Source of the DNA: Actimicrobium sp. CCC2.4 | Lineage (GTDB): Bacteria; Pseudomonadota; Gammaproteobacteria; Burkholderiales; Burkholderiaceae_D | Length of the DNA stretch: 64,000 nt | Assembly: GCF_034347385.1 (NCBI RefSeq) | Contig: NZ_CP133777.1 | Coordinates: forward strand, 1,860,001-1,924,000 | Direction of reading: 5' to 3' | Shown here: positions 36,836 through 45,775 of the stretch, piece after piece | Position numbering within the stretch: position 1 is the stretch's first letter | How the letters are laid out: each line of letters opens with the position of its first letter | Made by a program: the position numbers and the translations under genes | The notes under the pieces: generated by a model | The model's database searches: none | What the model was told of the DNA's origin: nothing | Seen by the model: the letters and a program-made list of their open reading frames with translations, nothing else

Positions 36836-37846
36836 ATGCTTGAACATGGAGGCAACCTGCGGGCAGCGATGGCGCAATTTGCGCGTCCGCCGTCGGAATG
36901 GATAGACCTGTCGACCGGAATTAACCCGCTGATGTATCCGGCGCCTGCCGTGCATGTCGATGCCTGGCAGCGCTTGCCGGAACCCTCTCCAGCGTTGATC
37001 GCTGCAGCGTGCAGCTACTACGGTGCGCCGGCATTGTTGCCGGTGGCCGGCACGCAAGCAGCGATTCAGGCGTTGCCGCAATTGCGCGCGCACTCGCGCG
37101 TGGCGGTGGTCTCACCCACCTACGCCGAGCATGCGCATCAATGGCGACGTGCGTTGCACGACGTGCGTGAAGTCAGCCATGCCGAGCTCGATGTCGACGT
37201 TGATGCCGTGATTGATGCCTGCGACGTGCTGGTGCTGTGTAATCCGAACAATCCGACCGGCGCACGCATTGCGCCCGAATGCTTGCTCGACTGGGCCGAG
37301 CGGCTTGCTGCGCGCGGTGGCTGGCTGGTCGTGGACGAAGCTTTTGGCGATATGGAGCCCGCATTGAGCGTGGCGCAATGTAGCGATCGCGCCGGGTTGA
37401 TCGTCTTGCGCTCGGTAGGAAAATTTTTCGGTCTGGCCGGGTTACGACTGGGTTTCGTCGCCGCAGAGCGCAGTATTTTGAAGGCACTTGAAGACGAAAT
37501 CGGCCCGTGGTCAGTCAGCGGCCCGGCGCAGCAGATTGGCTGCGCAGCGCTGGCCGATATCGGCTGGCAAACAGCGATGCGCGCACAACTAACCGATGCC
37601 GGTCTGCGCTTGCAGCAACTGCTTGCCAGGCACGCCATCGCATCCCGCGGTACGGCGTTATTTCAATGGTGGCCTGAACCCGACGCAGTGGCCTTTCGCC
37701 AGCACTTTGCCGAAGCAGGTATCTGGGTTCGTCTATTTACTGCCGGTGCCGGTGGAATACGACTCGGCTTGCCGCCCGATGAGGCCGCATGGCAGCGTCT
37801 GAGTGACGGATTGGCAGGATGGATTTCACGACAGGGCAAGCAATGA
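36836..37846 (+). CDS. cobD: Threonine-phosphate decarboxylase (CobD, Salmonella naming)
   Basis: The 336-residue PLP enzyme of the aminotransferase fold supplies (R)-1-aminopropan-2-ol phosphate for CbiB. It has EWIDLSTGINP, CNPNNPTGARI, WLVVDEAFGDM and the PLP-binding Lys in RSVGKFFGLAGLRLGF. ATG 36836 lies two bases after the cbiB stop and opens with MLEHGGNL, the usual start. Its end overlaps btuF. The same protein is called CobC in aerobic-pathway nomenclature. Confidence 0.94.
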   Translation: MLEHGGNLRAAMAQFARPPSEWIDLSTGINPLMYPAPAVHVDAWQRLPEPSPALIAAACSYYGAPALLPVAGTQAAIQALPQLRAHSRVAVVSPTYAEHAHQWRRALHDVREVSHAELDVDVDAVIDACDVLVLCNPNNPTGARIAPECLLDWAERLAARGGWLVVDEAFGDMEPALSVAQCSDRAGLIVLRSVGKFFGLAGLRLGFVAAERSILKALEDEIGPWSVSGPAQQIGCAALADIGWQTAMRAQLTDAGLRLQQLLARHAIASRGTALFQWWPEPDAVAFRQHFAEAGIWVRLFTAGAGGIRLGLPPDEAAWQRLSDGLAGWISRQGKQ

Positions 37847-38730
37847 AAATCGGATGGATATTAATGGGCTGGTTGGTCATGCAGACAGCCGCCGCAGCAG
37901 CAGTAACGGCACGCGATGACGCCGGACATGTCATCACCCTGGCGCAACCAGCGCAGCGCGTCGTGTCGCTGGCACCGCACGCGACCGAATTATTGTTTGC
38001 CGCCGGTGCTGCAGAGCGGGTGGTTGGCGTGCTGTCGCACAGTGATTTTCCGGCAGAGGCCAAGCGCCTTCCCGTAGTCGGCGATAGCCGTCAGATCGAC
38101 ATCGAACGGCTGCTGGCCTTGAAGCCGGATTTGCTGGTGGTGTGGTTGCATGGCAGTTCGGCGCGTCAGCTGGAGCAGTTGCAGCAGCTCGGCATTCCGC
38201 TGTTTTACAGCGAGCCGCACAAGCTTGACGAGATTCCCGATGCCGTCGTGCGTCTTGGACAATTGCTCGGTACCGACGCGGTGGCGGCAAAGCGCGCGGC
38301 GCAATTGCGGCAGACGCTGTCGACATTGACGGCACGCTACGCGGGTCGTCCGACCGTGCGCGTGTTTTATCAGGTCTGGAGCAAACCGCTCTACACGTTA
38401 AATGGCCGGCATATTGTCAGCGATGCGATTCGGGTGTGCGGCGGCGAAAATATTTTTGATCGCCTCGCCACGACGGCCCCGATCGTCAATATCGAAGCCG
38501 TGCTGCAAGCAAACCCCGAAGCCATCGTCACCGGATCGAATCTGCAGAAGACCGAGACCGGACTCGCGCTATGGCAAGACTACCCGGCACTGCTGGCCGT
38601 CAAAAACAACAACCTGTTTGCCATCGACGCCGACTTGCTCAACCGTGCCGGCCCGCGCCTGATCGACGGCACCGCCGCCTTGTGCGAAAAACTCGACAGC
38701 GCGCGCAATCACCGGAGCACCACTCCATGA
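37843..38730 (+). CDS. btuF: Periplasmic corrinoid-binding protein (BtuF-type)
   Basis: The 295-residue product has a signal peptide (MKIGW start, hydrophobic core to about residue 23) and a type III periplasmic binding fold: [41 protein letters not shown] and the C-terminal [17 protein letters not shown]. It would deliver cobalamin or cobinamide to BtuCD. ATG 37843 overlaps the cobD stop; an earlier start would mask the signal peptide. cobQ overlaps its stop. Confidence 0.93.
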   Translation: MKIGWILMGWLVMQTAAAAAVTARDDAGHVITLAQPAQRVVSLAPHATELLFAAGAAERVVGVLSHSDFPAEAKRLPVVGDSRQIDIERLLALKPDLLVVWLHGSSARQLEQLQQLGIPLFYSEPHKLDEIPDAVVRLGQLLGTDAVAAKRAAQLRQTLSTLTARYAGRPTVRVFYQVWSKPLYTLNGRHIVSDAIRVCGGENIFDRLATTAPIVNIEAVLQANPEAIVTGSNLQKTETGLALWQDYPALLAVKNNNLFAIDADLLNRAGPRLIDGTAALCEKLDSARNHRSTTP

Positions 38731-40178
38731 AGTTTCCATTTCAAACACTGATGGTACAAGGCACGACATCGGATGCCGGCAAGACCACCGTGGTCGCTGC
38801 GCTCTGCCGCCTGCTGGCGCGCGAGGGCATCAAGGTCGTGCCCTTCAAGCCGCAGAATATGGCGCTCAACAGTGCGGTCACCGCCGATGGCGGCGAGATC
38901 GGACGTGCCCAGGCGTTGCAGGCGCAAGCCGCCGGACTGGTACCGCATACCGACATGAACCCGGTATTGCTGAAGCCGTCGAGCGATACCGGTGCGCAGG
39001 TCATCATTCACGGCAAGGTGCGCGCCGACATGCATGCGCGCGATTATCACGTCTATAAAACCGTGGCGATGCAAGCGGTGCTGGAATCGTACCGGCGACT
39101 CTGCGATCAGTACGAGGTCGTCATCGTCGAGGGTGCCGGCAGTCCGGCCGAGGTGAATTTGCGTGAGCGCGATATTGCCAACATGGGCTTTGCGGAAGCC
39201 GTCGATTGCCCGGTGATTCTGGTGGCAGACATTGATCGCGGCGGCGTCTTTGCGCATCTGATCGGCACACTGGCGTGCTTGTCGGAGAGCGAGCGTAACC
39301 GCATAGTCGGCTTCGTGATTAACCGTTTCCGCGGTGATGTCGGCCTGCTTGAGCCTGGTCTGGACTGGCTGGAAAAACAGACTGGCAAGCCCGTGCTGGC
39401 AGTGCTGCCGTATCTGCAGGGGTTGTTTCTGGATGCCGAAGACGGCATTCAGTCTACGCAGGTCGAAGCGGGACAATTTCGCGTACTGGTGCCGGTATTG
39501 CCGCGCATTAGCAACCATACTGACTTTGATGCACTGCGCGCTCATCCCGACGTCGATCTGCAGTTCATACGGGCCGGGCAGACGATTCCACCAGCGGATC
39601 TGATCATCTTGCCCGGGAGTAAAAACACCCGTTCTGATCTGGCGTGGCTCAAGGCGCAAGGTTGGCCCGCTGCGCTAGCGCGTCATTTGCGCTACGGCGG
39701 CAAAGTAATGGGTATTTGCGGTGGCTTCCAGATGCTGGGCAAGACAATCGCCGATCCCCTCGGGGTGGAAGGAAAGCCCGGATCGGATGACGGCCTGGAC
39801 CTGCTCGATCTTGATACCGAGCTGCGCAAGGACAAGCGCGTTGAAACTGTTACGGGTAGATGCCAGTTTGCGGATGCGTCTGTGAGCGGTTATGAAATCC
39901 ATATGGGTGTATCAACCGGCAGCGCCTTAGCCAATCCGGCGTTCGAAATTGAAGGTCATGCAGAAGGTGCCATATCGGCCGACGATCATATTTTGGGAAC
40001 CTATCTGCATGGCTTCATGGATACTCCTGCAGCATGCCATGCGATATTGGCATGGGCGGGATTGCAGAGCGAAAAGCTGATCAATCTCTGCCAGATAAGA
40101 GAAAACAGCCTCGACCGCGTCGCCGATATGGCGTTACCGCTGAAACAAAAAATCGAGCTACTCACTTCTACTTTTTAA
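38727..40178 (+). CDS. cobQ: Cobyric acid synthase CobQ
   Basis: CobQ (CbiP) amidates side chains b, d, e and g of adenosylcobyrinate diamide. The 483-residue product has the P-loop [10 protein letters not shown] (residues 12-21), [11 protein letters not shown], the [19 protein letters not shown] segment and a C-terminal glutaminase domain with the nucleophile Cys in [10 protein letters not shown] and [12 protein letters not shown] 38727 overlaps the btuF stop; upstream in-frame sequence lies inside btuF. It is the last gene of the B12 operon. Confidence 0.96.
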   Translation: MKFPFQTLMVQGTTSDAGKTTVVAALCRLLAREGIKVVPFKPQNMALNSAVTADGGEIGRAQALQAQAAGLVPHTDMNPVLLKPSSDTGAQVIIHGKVRADMHARDYHVYKTVAMQAVLESYRRLCDQYEVVIVEGAGSPAEVNLRERDIANMGFAEAVDCPVILVADIDRGGVFAHLIGTLACLSESERNRIVGFVINRFRGDVGLLEPGLDWLEKQTGKPVLAVLPYLQGLFLDAEDGIQSTQVEAGQFRVLVPVLPRISNHTDFDALRAHPDVDLQFIRAGQTIPPADLIILPGSKNTRSDLAWLKAQGWPAALARHLRYGGKVMGICGGFQMLGKTIADPLGVEGKPGSDDGLDLLDLDTELRKDKRVETVTGRCQFADASVSGYEIHMGVSTGSALANPAFEIEGHAEGAISADDHILGTYLHGFMDTPAACHAILAWAGLQSEKLINLCQIRENSLDRVADMALPLKQKIELLTSTF

Positions 40179-40509
40179 GGCTGAATTTGGGGTGTGGGGC
40201 ACCCGGTAGCTGTCAAGTCATCTGCAAGCGTCCGCGAATCCTTTCAATTACCCCTATCTTTCTGAGGCAGGATTAAAACCGATTTGCATATCTGCCAGCC
40301 GACGCATGTCTCGCCACATAACAATGTTCCCTGGCGGTGAATCATTAGCCCTTGCGAGATAAAGGAATGACGGGTTACGCGGGTCCGGAATTCCCATTGC
40401 GACGCACCTTATTCAGTTTGTAAATGCAGTAGAACCGACAGACCGGCTACCAACCAGGACGTCTTGTGTCCTGTCCCGATCCGGCTTAGGATTCCTCACG
40501 GAGGACAAA
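40179..40509. other. Intergenic stretch between cobQ and the BLUF gene
   Basis: These 331 bases hold no convincing gene. A GGGTG-TGGGG-CACCC hairpin near 40190-40204 and an AGGAC-GTCTTGT-GTCCT hairpin near 40457-40473 are visible, but neither is followed by a T-run. The BLUF gene has a GGAGG ribosome-binding site at 40500-40504. Confidence 0.5.
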
Positions 40510-40974
40510 ATGCAAAATACCATTCGCAGTCTCGTGTACGTCAGCCGTTCAATGCAGCGTATGTCGCTCAACGAACTGAGTAAGTTGTTAATACAAGCGC
40601 GCGCATCCAATCAAGCGAACGGGATTTCGGGTGTGCTGCTTCATCACGATGGCTTGTTCTTGCAACTGATGGAAGGTGATCCGGAGGCGATAGATGCGCT
40701 GTTTAAAAAAATCATGGTGGATCGTCGCCACGAGGGCGTGTTAATTCTTGTCGATTCGCTGCGGGATCGGCCGCGCATGTTCCCTGACTGGAAAATGGGT
40801 TTTTATCATTTCTCATCGATTGAGCGCGTGGTGGGCCCCGGCCTTATGGAAAATGCGACGCATGATATGGACAAAGCGATCCTGTTAATCGATCCAGAGG
40901 ATCCTGTAACCACCCTTATGGCAACTGTTTGGAACGCTAACCGTCAATATTTCGAACGGTCTCCATCGGCCTGA
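40510..40974 (+). CDS. BLUF-domain blue-light photoreceptor
   Basis: The 154-residue product is a stand-alone BLUF domain (residues 5 to about 97) with a short helical C-terminal extension. The flavin photocycle residues are in place: Tyr10, Asn34 and Gln52 with the same spacing as in AppA, plus Trp94 and Met96 in FPDWKMGF. It should bind FAD and signal blue light through a partner protein not encoded next to it. It has its own ribosome-binding site and is separated from cobQ by 331 bases, so it is probably a separate transcription unit. Confidence 0.93.
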   Translation: MQNTIRSLVYVSRSMQRMSLNELSKLLIQARASNQANGISGVLLHHDGLFLQLMEGDPEAIDALFKKIMVDRRHEGVLILVDSLRDRPRMFPDWKMGFYHFSSIERVVGPGLMENATHDMDKAILLIDPEDPVTTLMATVWNANRQYFERSPSA

Positions 40975-41046
40975 GATGGCAGACCCTGTTCATCATTCCG
41001 GTTTGACATCGCTTGCCCTTGTCGAACAAGGAGTTTTTGTAACGCG

Positions 41047-41280
41047 TCATGGGGAGGTCAAGTCCAAACCGAGCAGACCGGCAAGGACAAAGGTGACCAG
41101 CGTCAATACCAGGAGCAATAGCACGAAGATGGCGGCAACCTTCGCTCCCGCGCGCAGCAGCGCGCGCTTATCCATCTCCTTCTTTCCTTGATCGTAATGC
41201 CACTGGATGGCGAAAAACATCCCCGTGCCGAGCACGAGAACTTTGAACGTCACTAAGACTATCGGGATCCATTCCATCAT
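41047..41280 (-). CDS. Small two-helix membrane protein
   Basis: The 77-residue product has two hydrophobic helices (about residues 4-26 and 47-70) joined by a charged loop (DQGKKEMDKRALLRAGAK). The positive loop suggests both ends face the periplasm. No family is recognised. Codon use and the clean amphipathic layout favour a real gene, but no strong ribosome-binding site precedes the ATG pair at 41280. Confidence 0.55.
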   Translation of the reverse strand: MMEWIPIVLVTFKVLVLGTGMFFAIQWHYDQGKKEMDKRALLRAGAKVAAIFVLLLLVLTLVTFVLAGLLGLDLTSP

Positions 41281-41566
41281 TTTGAGTAGGCCGGGTTATG
41301 AATTGACGCTATCTATCGTAAAGAGCATGACCTTAAAATCTTGCTGCAGTTGTTTCATTTTTTGTCCAAGCCATCCGATCAGACACCACTGTGCAGAGGT
41401 CAAGTCAGTCCGGATACAGCCAGAGGTTTTTTCTGCCGTGTGCGGCTCGAGCGCGCAGCGTGACGCCTTGCCCGGTGCGAAATGTCGTCTGGCTAATTTG
41501 TAAAAGCTGACAATGTAGTCGATGGCGTCATTTTTTGCTCCCTGCCGGTTGATATAAGTGCGTTGC

Positions 41567-42556
41567 TCAACAGTACCGGAACGGAATTTTTCGCCCTATC
41601 AACCAGCGTCTGGCCGGTTGCTCGACCGTCAGGTGCAGGATCGCAGCACCGATCCCGATTGACCGCAGATACAGCGCGAACCCGCTGCCATCAAACTGCA
41701 TTCGATGCTCCTGCATCAGACGCAGCACGAGCTGATGCAACAGGTACAAGGCAAACGAGATTTCACCGCCGAATACCAGGTAGCGATTGCTTAAACCCGC
41801 GGTGATCCAACCGCGCTGGCGCGAAAAAACGACGATCAATCCAGCCGCAAAGGGGGCCAGGCAAACATGGTCGGCCCACTCGCGGGTGATCAGTCCAGCC
41901 AGCGGGCTGATTGCGCCGAGCGTGGTCGCTTCCTGAACCGGCGCGACCAGCGGCAAGTTCGTGAAGTGAAGCGCCAGCATCGCCCGGTGCAAGCACGGAG
42001 CCAGCCCGAAGCGACAGGCTGCGAACGCCAGTGCCAGCGCGACCAGCGCGGCGCACTCGTAGAGTGTCCATCGCAGGCTTGGTACGGCCGGTCGTGTCGC
42101 CTGTTCTCTTGCCCGAAAATCCAAGCCGCAAACCACACCGAGGACGAACTCGCTCATTCGCGCCAACGGAAATCCATATAGCAAACCGGTGCTCGAGAGT
42201 TGCTGCCCGCTTGGCGCCCAGCTTGGCAGATCGGTCACCGAAGAGACCTCGACCAGGAGCGCCACCAGCAGGATAGACAGCAGCAGGATGAACAGGACAG
42301 CACGCTTTCCTGTCGCCATCAGCAAAGGGAAAATGGCATAAAAAAACAGCTCCGTCGAAATGCTCCACGACGCGTAGTCATAAGAAAAAAAATAGTGGTC
42401 CCAGGGAATCCAGGCTTGCAGCAGCGCGGCATTGGCGATCAATACCGGCCAAGAAAATGGTGTAGGCAAGGGCAGCAACAGCAGGCACAGGCACAAACAC
42501 GCCAGATGCAATGGCCAGATACGGGCCAGGCGCGCGCGGTTCGACGATTTTGTGCT
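41567..42556 (-). pseudogene. 5'-truncated acyltransferase-3 family protein
   Basis: The frame is open from 42556 to 41567 and encodes RARLARIWPLH followed by about ten hydrophobic helices typical of the acyltransferase 3 (OafA/YrhL) family, including SWSISTELFFYAIFPLL and a C-terminal VEQPARRWL. The N-terminal portion that normally carries the first helices and the catalytic His motif is missing: an in-frame TGA (42559-42557) and an unrelated gene fragment lie directly upstream. Only a TTG at 42511 could start it. It is most likely a broken gene that would acylate a surface sugar or lipid if intact. Confidence 0.75.
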
Positions 42557-42565
42557 TCACCATGC

Positions 42566-42844
42566 GAGCAAAGACTGGCCGTCCTGACGGCGCAGCAAAC
42601 CGTGCTGCAGGGAGGGGATGACTGGCTGGATTTGCATCGGGAGCTGGCGGCCATGTCCGCGTCCGGCAGGCAGCACACCATCGCCAATGCCGGGCACTAT
42701 ATTCAACTCGACCGGCCCGATGTGGTCATCGATGCCATCGCTGAGGTGATGCGTGCGGCGCGCGCGCCACCATCGCGCCCGGCCGGCCGCCACACCAAGT
42801 CTGGCGGTGCTGCCAGGATAGAACGACCGGTGAGCGTCCAATAG
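42566..42844 (+). pseudogene. C-terminal fragment of an alpha/beta hydrolase
   Basis: The plus-strand frame encodes RLAVLTAQ, WLDLHRELAAMS, then NAGHYIQLDRPDVVIDAI. This is the last third of an alpha/beta hydrolase, with the catalytic His in AGHYI. No N-terminal part (nucleophile elbow) exists upstream; the sequence instead runs into the truncated acyltransferase on the other strand. The fragment therefore marks a deletion junction near 42555-42570. Confidence 0.75.
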
Positions 42845-42998
42845 CCGATCGGGTCACTTTTTTATAACGCCGCACTGTATGGCGAGGATGTTCCGGTCAC
42901 CCTGTTCCCTTGTCCGTAACTGACATCCATCCTGACGCCACCCTCCGTGCAACCGCGCCACCGGCATTACGGGCTTTTTTGAGATCGGGACATCCTTC

Positions 42999-43442
42999 AT
43001 GAAGTCCGCTGAATCTTTTTTGCACCACACCAAACAGTGGGAGAAATCCGGTGAAATCATGTGGATCTGTTCCTGTTCGTCCGATGGCGACTTCATTCCC
43101 GATGAATTCAACCTTGCCGAAAAAGCGCTATGGGGTGACACCATTTTTGTCGGGATGTCTTTGAAGGCCATCTTTGGCCGGAGTGTCGACAAAGAGAAGG
43201 CGGGTTACCGCCAATGTCTGCAAACGGGCAGGGCCGAGCAGTTCCGCCAGTCGGCGCTCATCAACGGTGTCGAACGGCACTTCAATTTATATCTGACACC
43301 CGTCGAGTCGATACCCGCCGGTGCGATGCCCCGCACCTGGGGAAATGCACGCGAGATCACCGGCCTCGTCGAGGCCCGCGCCCGGGTGGCGCTGGTCAAT
43401 CAGCCCCTGACGGCAGTGCGACTACGTGCCGGTTTGGCGTAG
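42999..43442 (+). pseudogene. Truncated PAS-domain sensor protein
   Basis: The 147-residue product resembles the PAS module of sensor kinases: GEIMWICSCSSDGDFIPDEFN, FVGMSLKAIFG, NGVERHFNLYLTPV and TWGNAREITGLVEAR. In relatives this is followed by a coiled coil and a kinase or other output domain. Here it loses similarity after about residue 125 and ends at a TAG, and nothing downstream encodes a kinase. It is interpreted as a remnant, although a short PAS protein cannot be excluded. Confidence 0.6.
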
Positions 43443-43516
43443 CACAGGCGGCAACTCCGCTATCTGCAGGAGGATCGCCAGGCCATCGTGGCCGACAACG
43501 CGCAGCGTGCGGGTAG

Positions 43517-43850
43517 CCGCAGCGACCCGTTCTAATCCTGGCCGATTCGCAGGGTCGACGGCTGCGGTATCGCAATGAAATGCCGGGCATTCACAACCAC
43601 TGGCGTACCCCGGAAAATGCATCGGGCCGGCGCGTTACCGTGGCCACAAGGTGATCGCACTGGTTTATGATCAGGCGCTGTCCGGCGGGTTCATCACCAG
43701 CACGATGATGGCCGATGCCTGCTGTGCGTTGCCGGCATCGACGATCCGCGCGACGTACGTGCGTGCCCTGGCACCCGGCCTGGCCCGGCAGCACATAATT
43801 TTTGCGGTGACGGCGCTGCCGCCATCGTTTTCAGAATCACAGGATGGAGC
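43517..43850 (+). pseudogene. Remnant of malonate decarboxylase gamma subunit (mdcE)
   Basis: Frame 2 from 43517 reads PQRPVLILADSQGRRLRYRNE, and after a frameshift near 43625 the frame of the downstream gene reads RYRGHKVIALVYDQALSGGF and MMADACCALPASTIR. Both parts match consecutive segments of MdcE, the gamma subunit of malonate decarboxylase. The beginning and end of the gene are missing. It lies directly before mdcB in the usual operon orientation. Confidence 0.75.
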
Positions 43851-43857
43851 ACAGTAC

Positions 43858-44826
43858 ATGCATGAATCGGGACCTGTCGCCGCGCCGGACATCGCCGGCC
43901 AGCCTTACCGCGTAGAAGCGCAAAGTATTACCCGGCAGCAGTTTTGCGCGCAGATCGGCCGTCATGCGGTGCGCAGTCTGCACGCCGAGCTGGCCCTGTA
44001 TCCGAAGCCGGGTCTGGTCTCGCTGGTCGACAATGGCAGCCATGACGACATGACAGCGGCGACCTTCGTGCGCAGCCTGTTCGCGCTGCGCCACTACTTC
44101 ATCCGCATCACCGAAGCCGGTATGGCCGGTGCGCCATTTGGCACCCTGGAGCGGCTCGGTGTGGCGGCCGAAGCGCGCATGCTCAAGGCCACCGGCGGCA
44201 TCAATACGCATCGTGGCGCGATCTTTTGTGTCGGCATGCTGTGCGCCGCGATTGGTGCATGCCGATCGCAGCGCATAGCGCTGTCGGCCGACGCGATCCG
44301 CGCCACCTTGCTGCGGCAGTGGGGCGCGGCGCTGACCGCACGGACAACGGCGGCTGTCACTCAAACGGACAGCCTGCCATCACACGGCATGCAAGCCGCC
44401 GCGCGGCATGCCGCCAGCGGTGCACGGGAAGAAGCTGCACTCGGTTTGCCTTCGGTATTCGAGCTCGCCTTGCCGGCGCTGCAGCGCACGCTCGATGCCG
44501 GACGCAGCCTGCATTGTGCGCAGGTCGATGCCTTTTTTTCGCTGATGGCGCACATCAGCGACACCAACGTCTATCACCGCGGCGGGGCTGCCGGTGCCGC
44601 AACGGTCAGGCAACTGGCGCAGGATTTTCTGGCGCGTGGCGGCAGCGCCGATCCGCACTGGATCAGTCATGCCATCGCCTGTCACGAGGTATTCGTCCGG
44701 CAACGCCTGTCGCCCGGCGGAGCGGCCGATCTGCTGGCCGCCAGTGTTCTGGTACATGTGGTCGTTAGCGATGGCATGCTGCCTTCAGTGGCCTGCGCTC
44801 ACCGCCTGATGAAGCTCCAGCAATGA
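43858..44826 (+). CDS. mdcB: Triphosphoribosyl-dephospho-CoA synthase MdcB
   Basis: MdcB makes 2'-(5''-triphosphoribosyl)-3'-dephospho-CoA, the precursor of the malonate decarboxylase ACP cofactor. The 322-residue product has the family regions LYPKPGLVSLVDNGSHDDM, KATGGINTHRGAIF and SDTNVYHRGG. ATG 43858 follows GGATGGAG and is preferred; an upstream GTG (43651) would fuse it to the mdcE remnant. The mdcH gene overlaps its stop. The ACP (mdcC), the transferase subunit (mdcA) and the decarboxylase subunits are not in the window. Confidence 0.9.
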   Translation: MHESGPVAAPDIAGQPYRVEAQSITRQQFCAQIGRHAVRSLHAELALYPKPGLVSLVDNGSHDDMTAATFVRSLFALRHYFIRITEAGMAGAPFGTLERLGVAAEARMLKATGGINTHRGAIFCVGMLCAAIGACRSQRIALSADAIRATLLRQWGAALTARTTAAVTQTDSLPSHGMQAAARHAASGAREEAALGLPSVFELALPALQRTLDAGRSLHCAQVDAFFSLMAHISDTNVYHRGGAAGAATVRQLAQDFLARGGSADPHWISHAIACHEVFVRQRLSPGGAADLLAASVLVHVVVSDGMLPSVACAHRLMKLQQ

Positions 44827-45755
44827 GGCAACGTCTGGCCATCCTGTGTCCCGGGCAGGGCGCACAACACCCGCAACTATTCGACTTGGCCGGCACCGAT
44901 CCGCACGCCGCCAGCCTGCTGGCGCAATGGCCTGTGGCAGCGGCCTGCGGCGTGCCGCTGCCGGTCGCGCTGGCCGATCCGGCGCTGCTGTTTGCGAACC
45001 GGATCGCGCAGCCGCTGATCGTGGCGGCGGCACTGGCGATGTGGGAAGCGCTCAAGTCCAGCGTACCGGCACCGGCACTGGTGGCCGGCTACAGCATCGG
45101 TGAGCTCAGCGCCTACGGCATCGCAGGTGCCTTGCCGGCCGACGTGCTGATCGGTTTGGCAGCGATCCGCGCGCAGTGCATGGATGCGTGTACTACGCCA
45201 TCGGCCCGCCAATCGCTGCTGGCTGTCTCCGGCCTGACGGTCGCTGCGCTGCAGCCGGTATTGGCACGTCATCAGTTGGCGGTGGCGATCCAGAATGGCG
45301 GGGACAGCCTGATCGTCGGCGGCTTCAGCGCCGACCTGCAGGCGGCCGAAGCCAGCCTGCAGCAACTGGGCGCGCAACTGACGCCTATTCAGGTCGAAGT
45401 CGCTTCGCACACGACCCTGATGCAGGACGCGGTCGCGCCGTTTCGCGCGGCACTCGAACAGAGTCCGTTCGCCAGCTTCAAGGCGCCGGTATTGGGCGGG
45501 GTCTCGGGTGCGCGGGTGTCGGGCAAAGAGGCAGCCATCACGGTGCTGTCGCGCCAGCTCGCCGAAAAAATCCAGTGGGATCAGTGCATGGATGCCTGCG
45601 CCGAAGCCGGCATCACGGTCGCGCTGGAACTCGGTCCCGGCAGCGCGCTGTCGCGCATGCTGCGGGCAAGGCATCCGGCAATTGAATGCCGTTCGGTCGC
45701 CGACTTCCGCACGCTGGCAGGTGTTGCCCGATGGCTGGAACGGCAGGGCTCCTGA
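44823..45755 (+). CDS. mdcH: Malonate decarboxylase malonyl-CoA:ACP transacylase MdcH
   Basis: The 310-residue FabD-like transacylase begins with LAILCPGQGAQ, has the nucleophile motif GYSIGELSAYG (Ser near residue 93) and the catalytic His region VASHTTLM. MdcH primes the malonate decarboxylase ACP from malonyl-CoA. The ATG overlaps the mdcB stop. A housekeeping FabD role is less likely because the flanking gene is mdcB. Without the other mdc genes its ACP partner is unclear. Confidence 0.9.
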   Translation: MRQRLAILCPGQGAQHPQLFDLAGTDPHAASLLAQWPVAAACGVPLPVALADPALLFANRIAQPLIVAAALAMWEALKSSVPAPALVAGYSIGELSAYGIAGALPADVLIGLAAIRAQCMDACTTPSARQSLLAVSGLTVAALQPVLARHQLAVAIQNGGDSLIVGGFSADLQAAEASLQQLGAQLTPIQVEVASHTTLMQDAVAPFRAALEQSPFASFKAPVLGGVSGARVSGKEAAITVLSRQLAEKIQWDQCMDACAEAGITVALELGPGSALSRMLRARHPAIECRSVADFRTLAGVARWLERQGS

Positions 45756-45775
45756 GGGATTAACGTGCCGGCGAC

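Noticed and set aside
40188-40204. Hairpin just after cobQ as operon terminator
   Set aside because: No T-run follows; termination may be Rho-dependent or further on.
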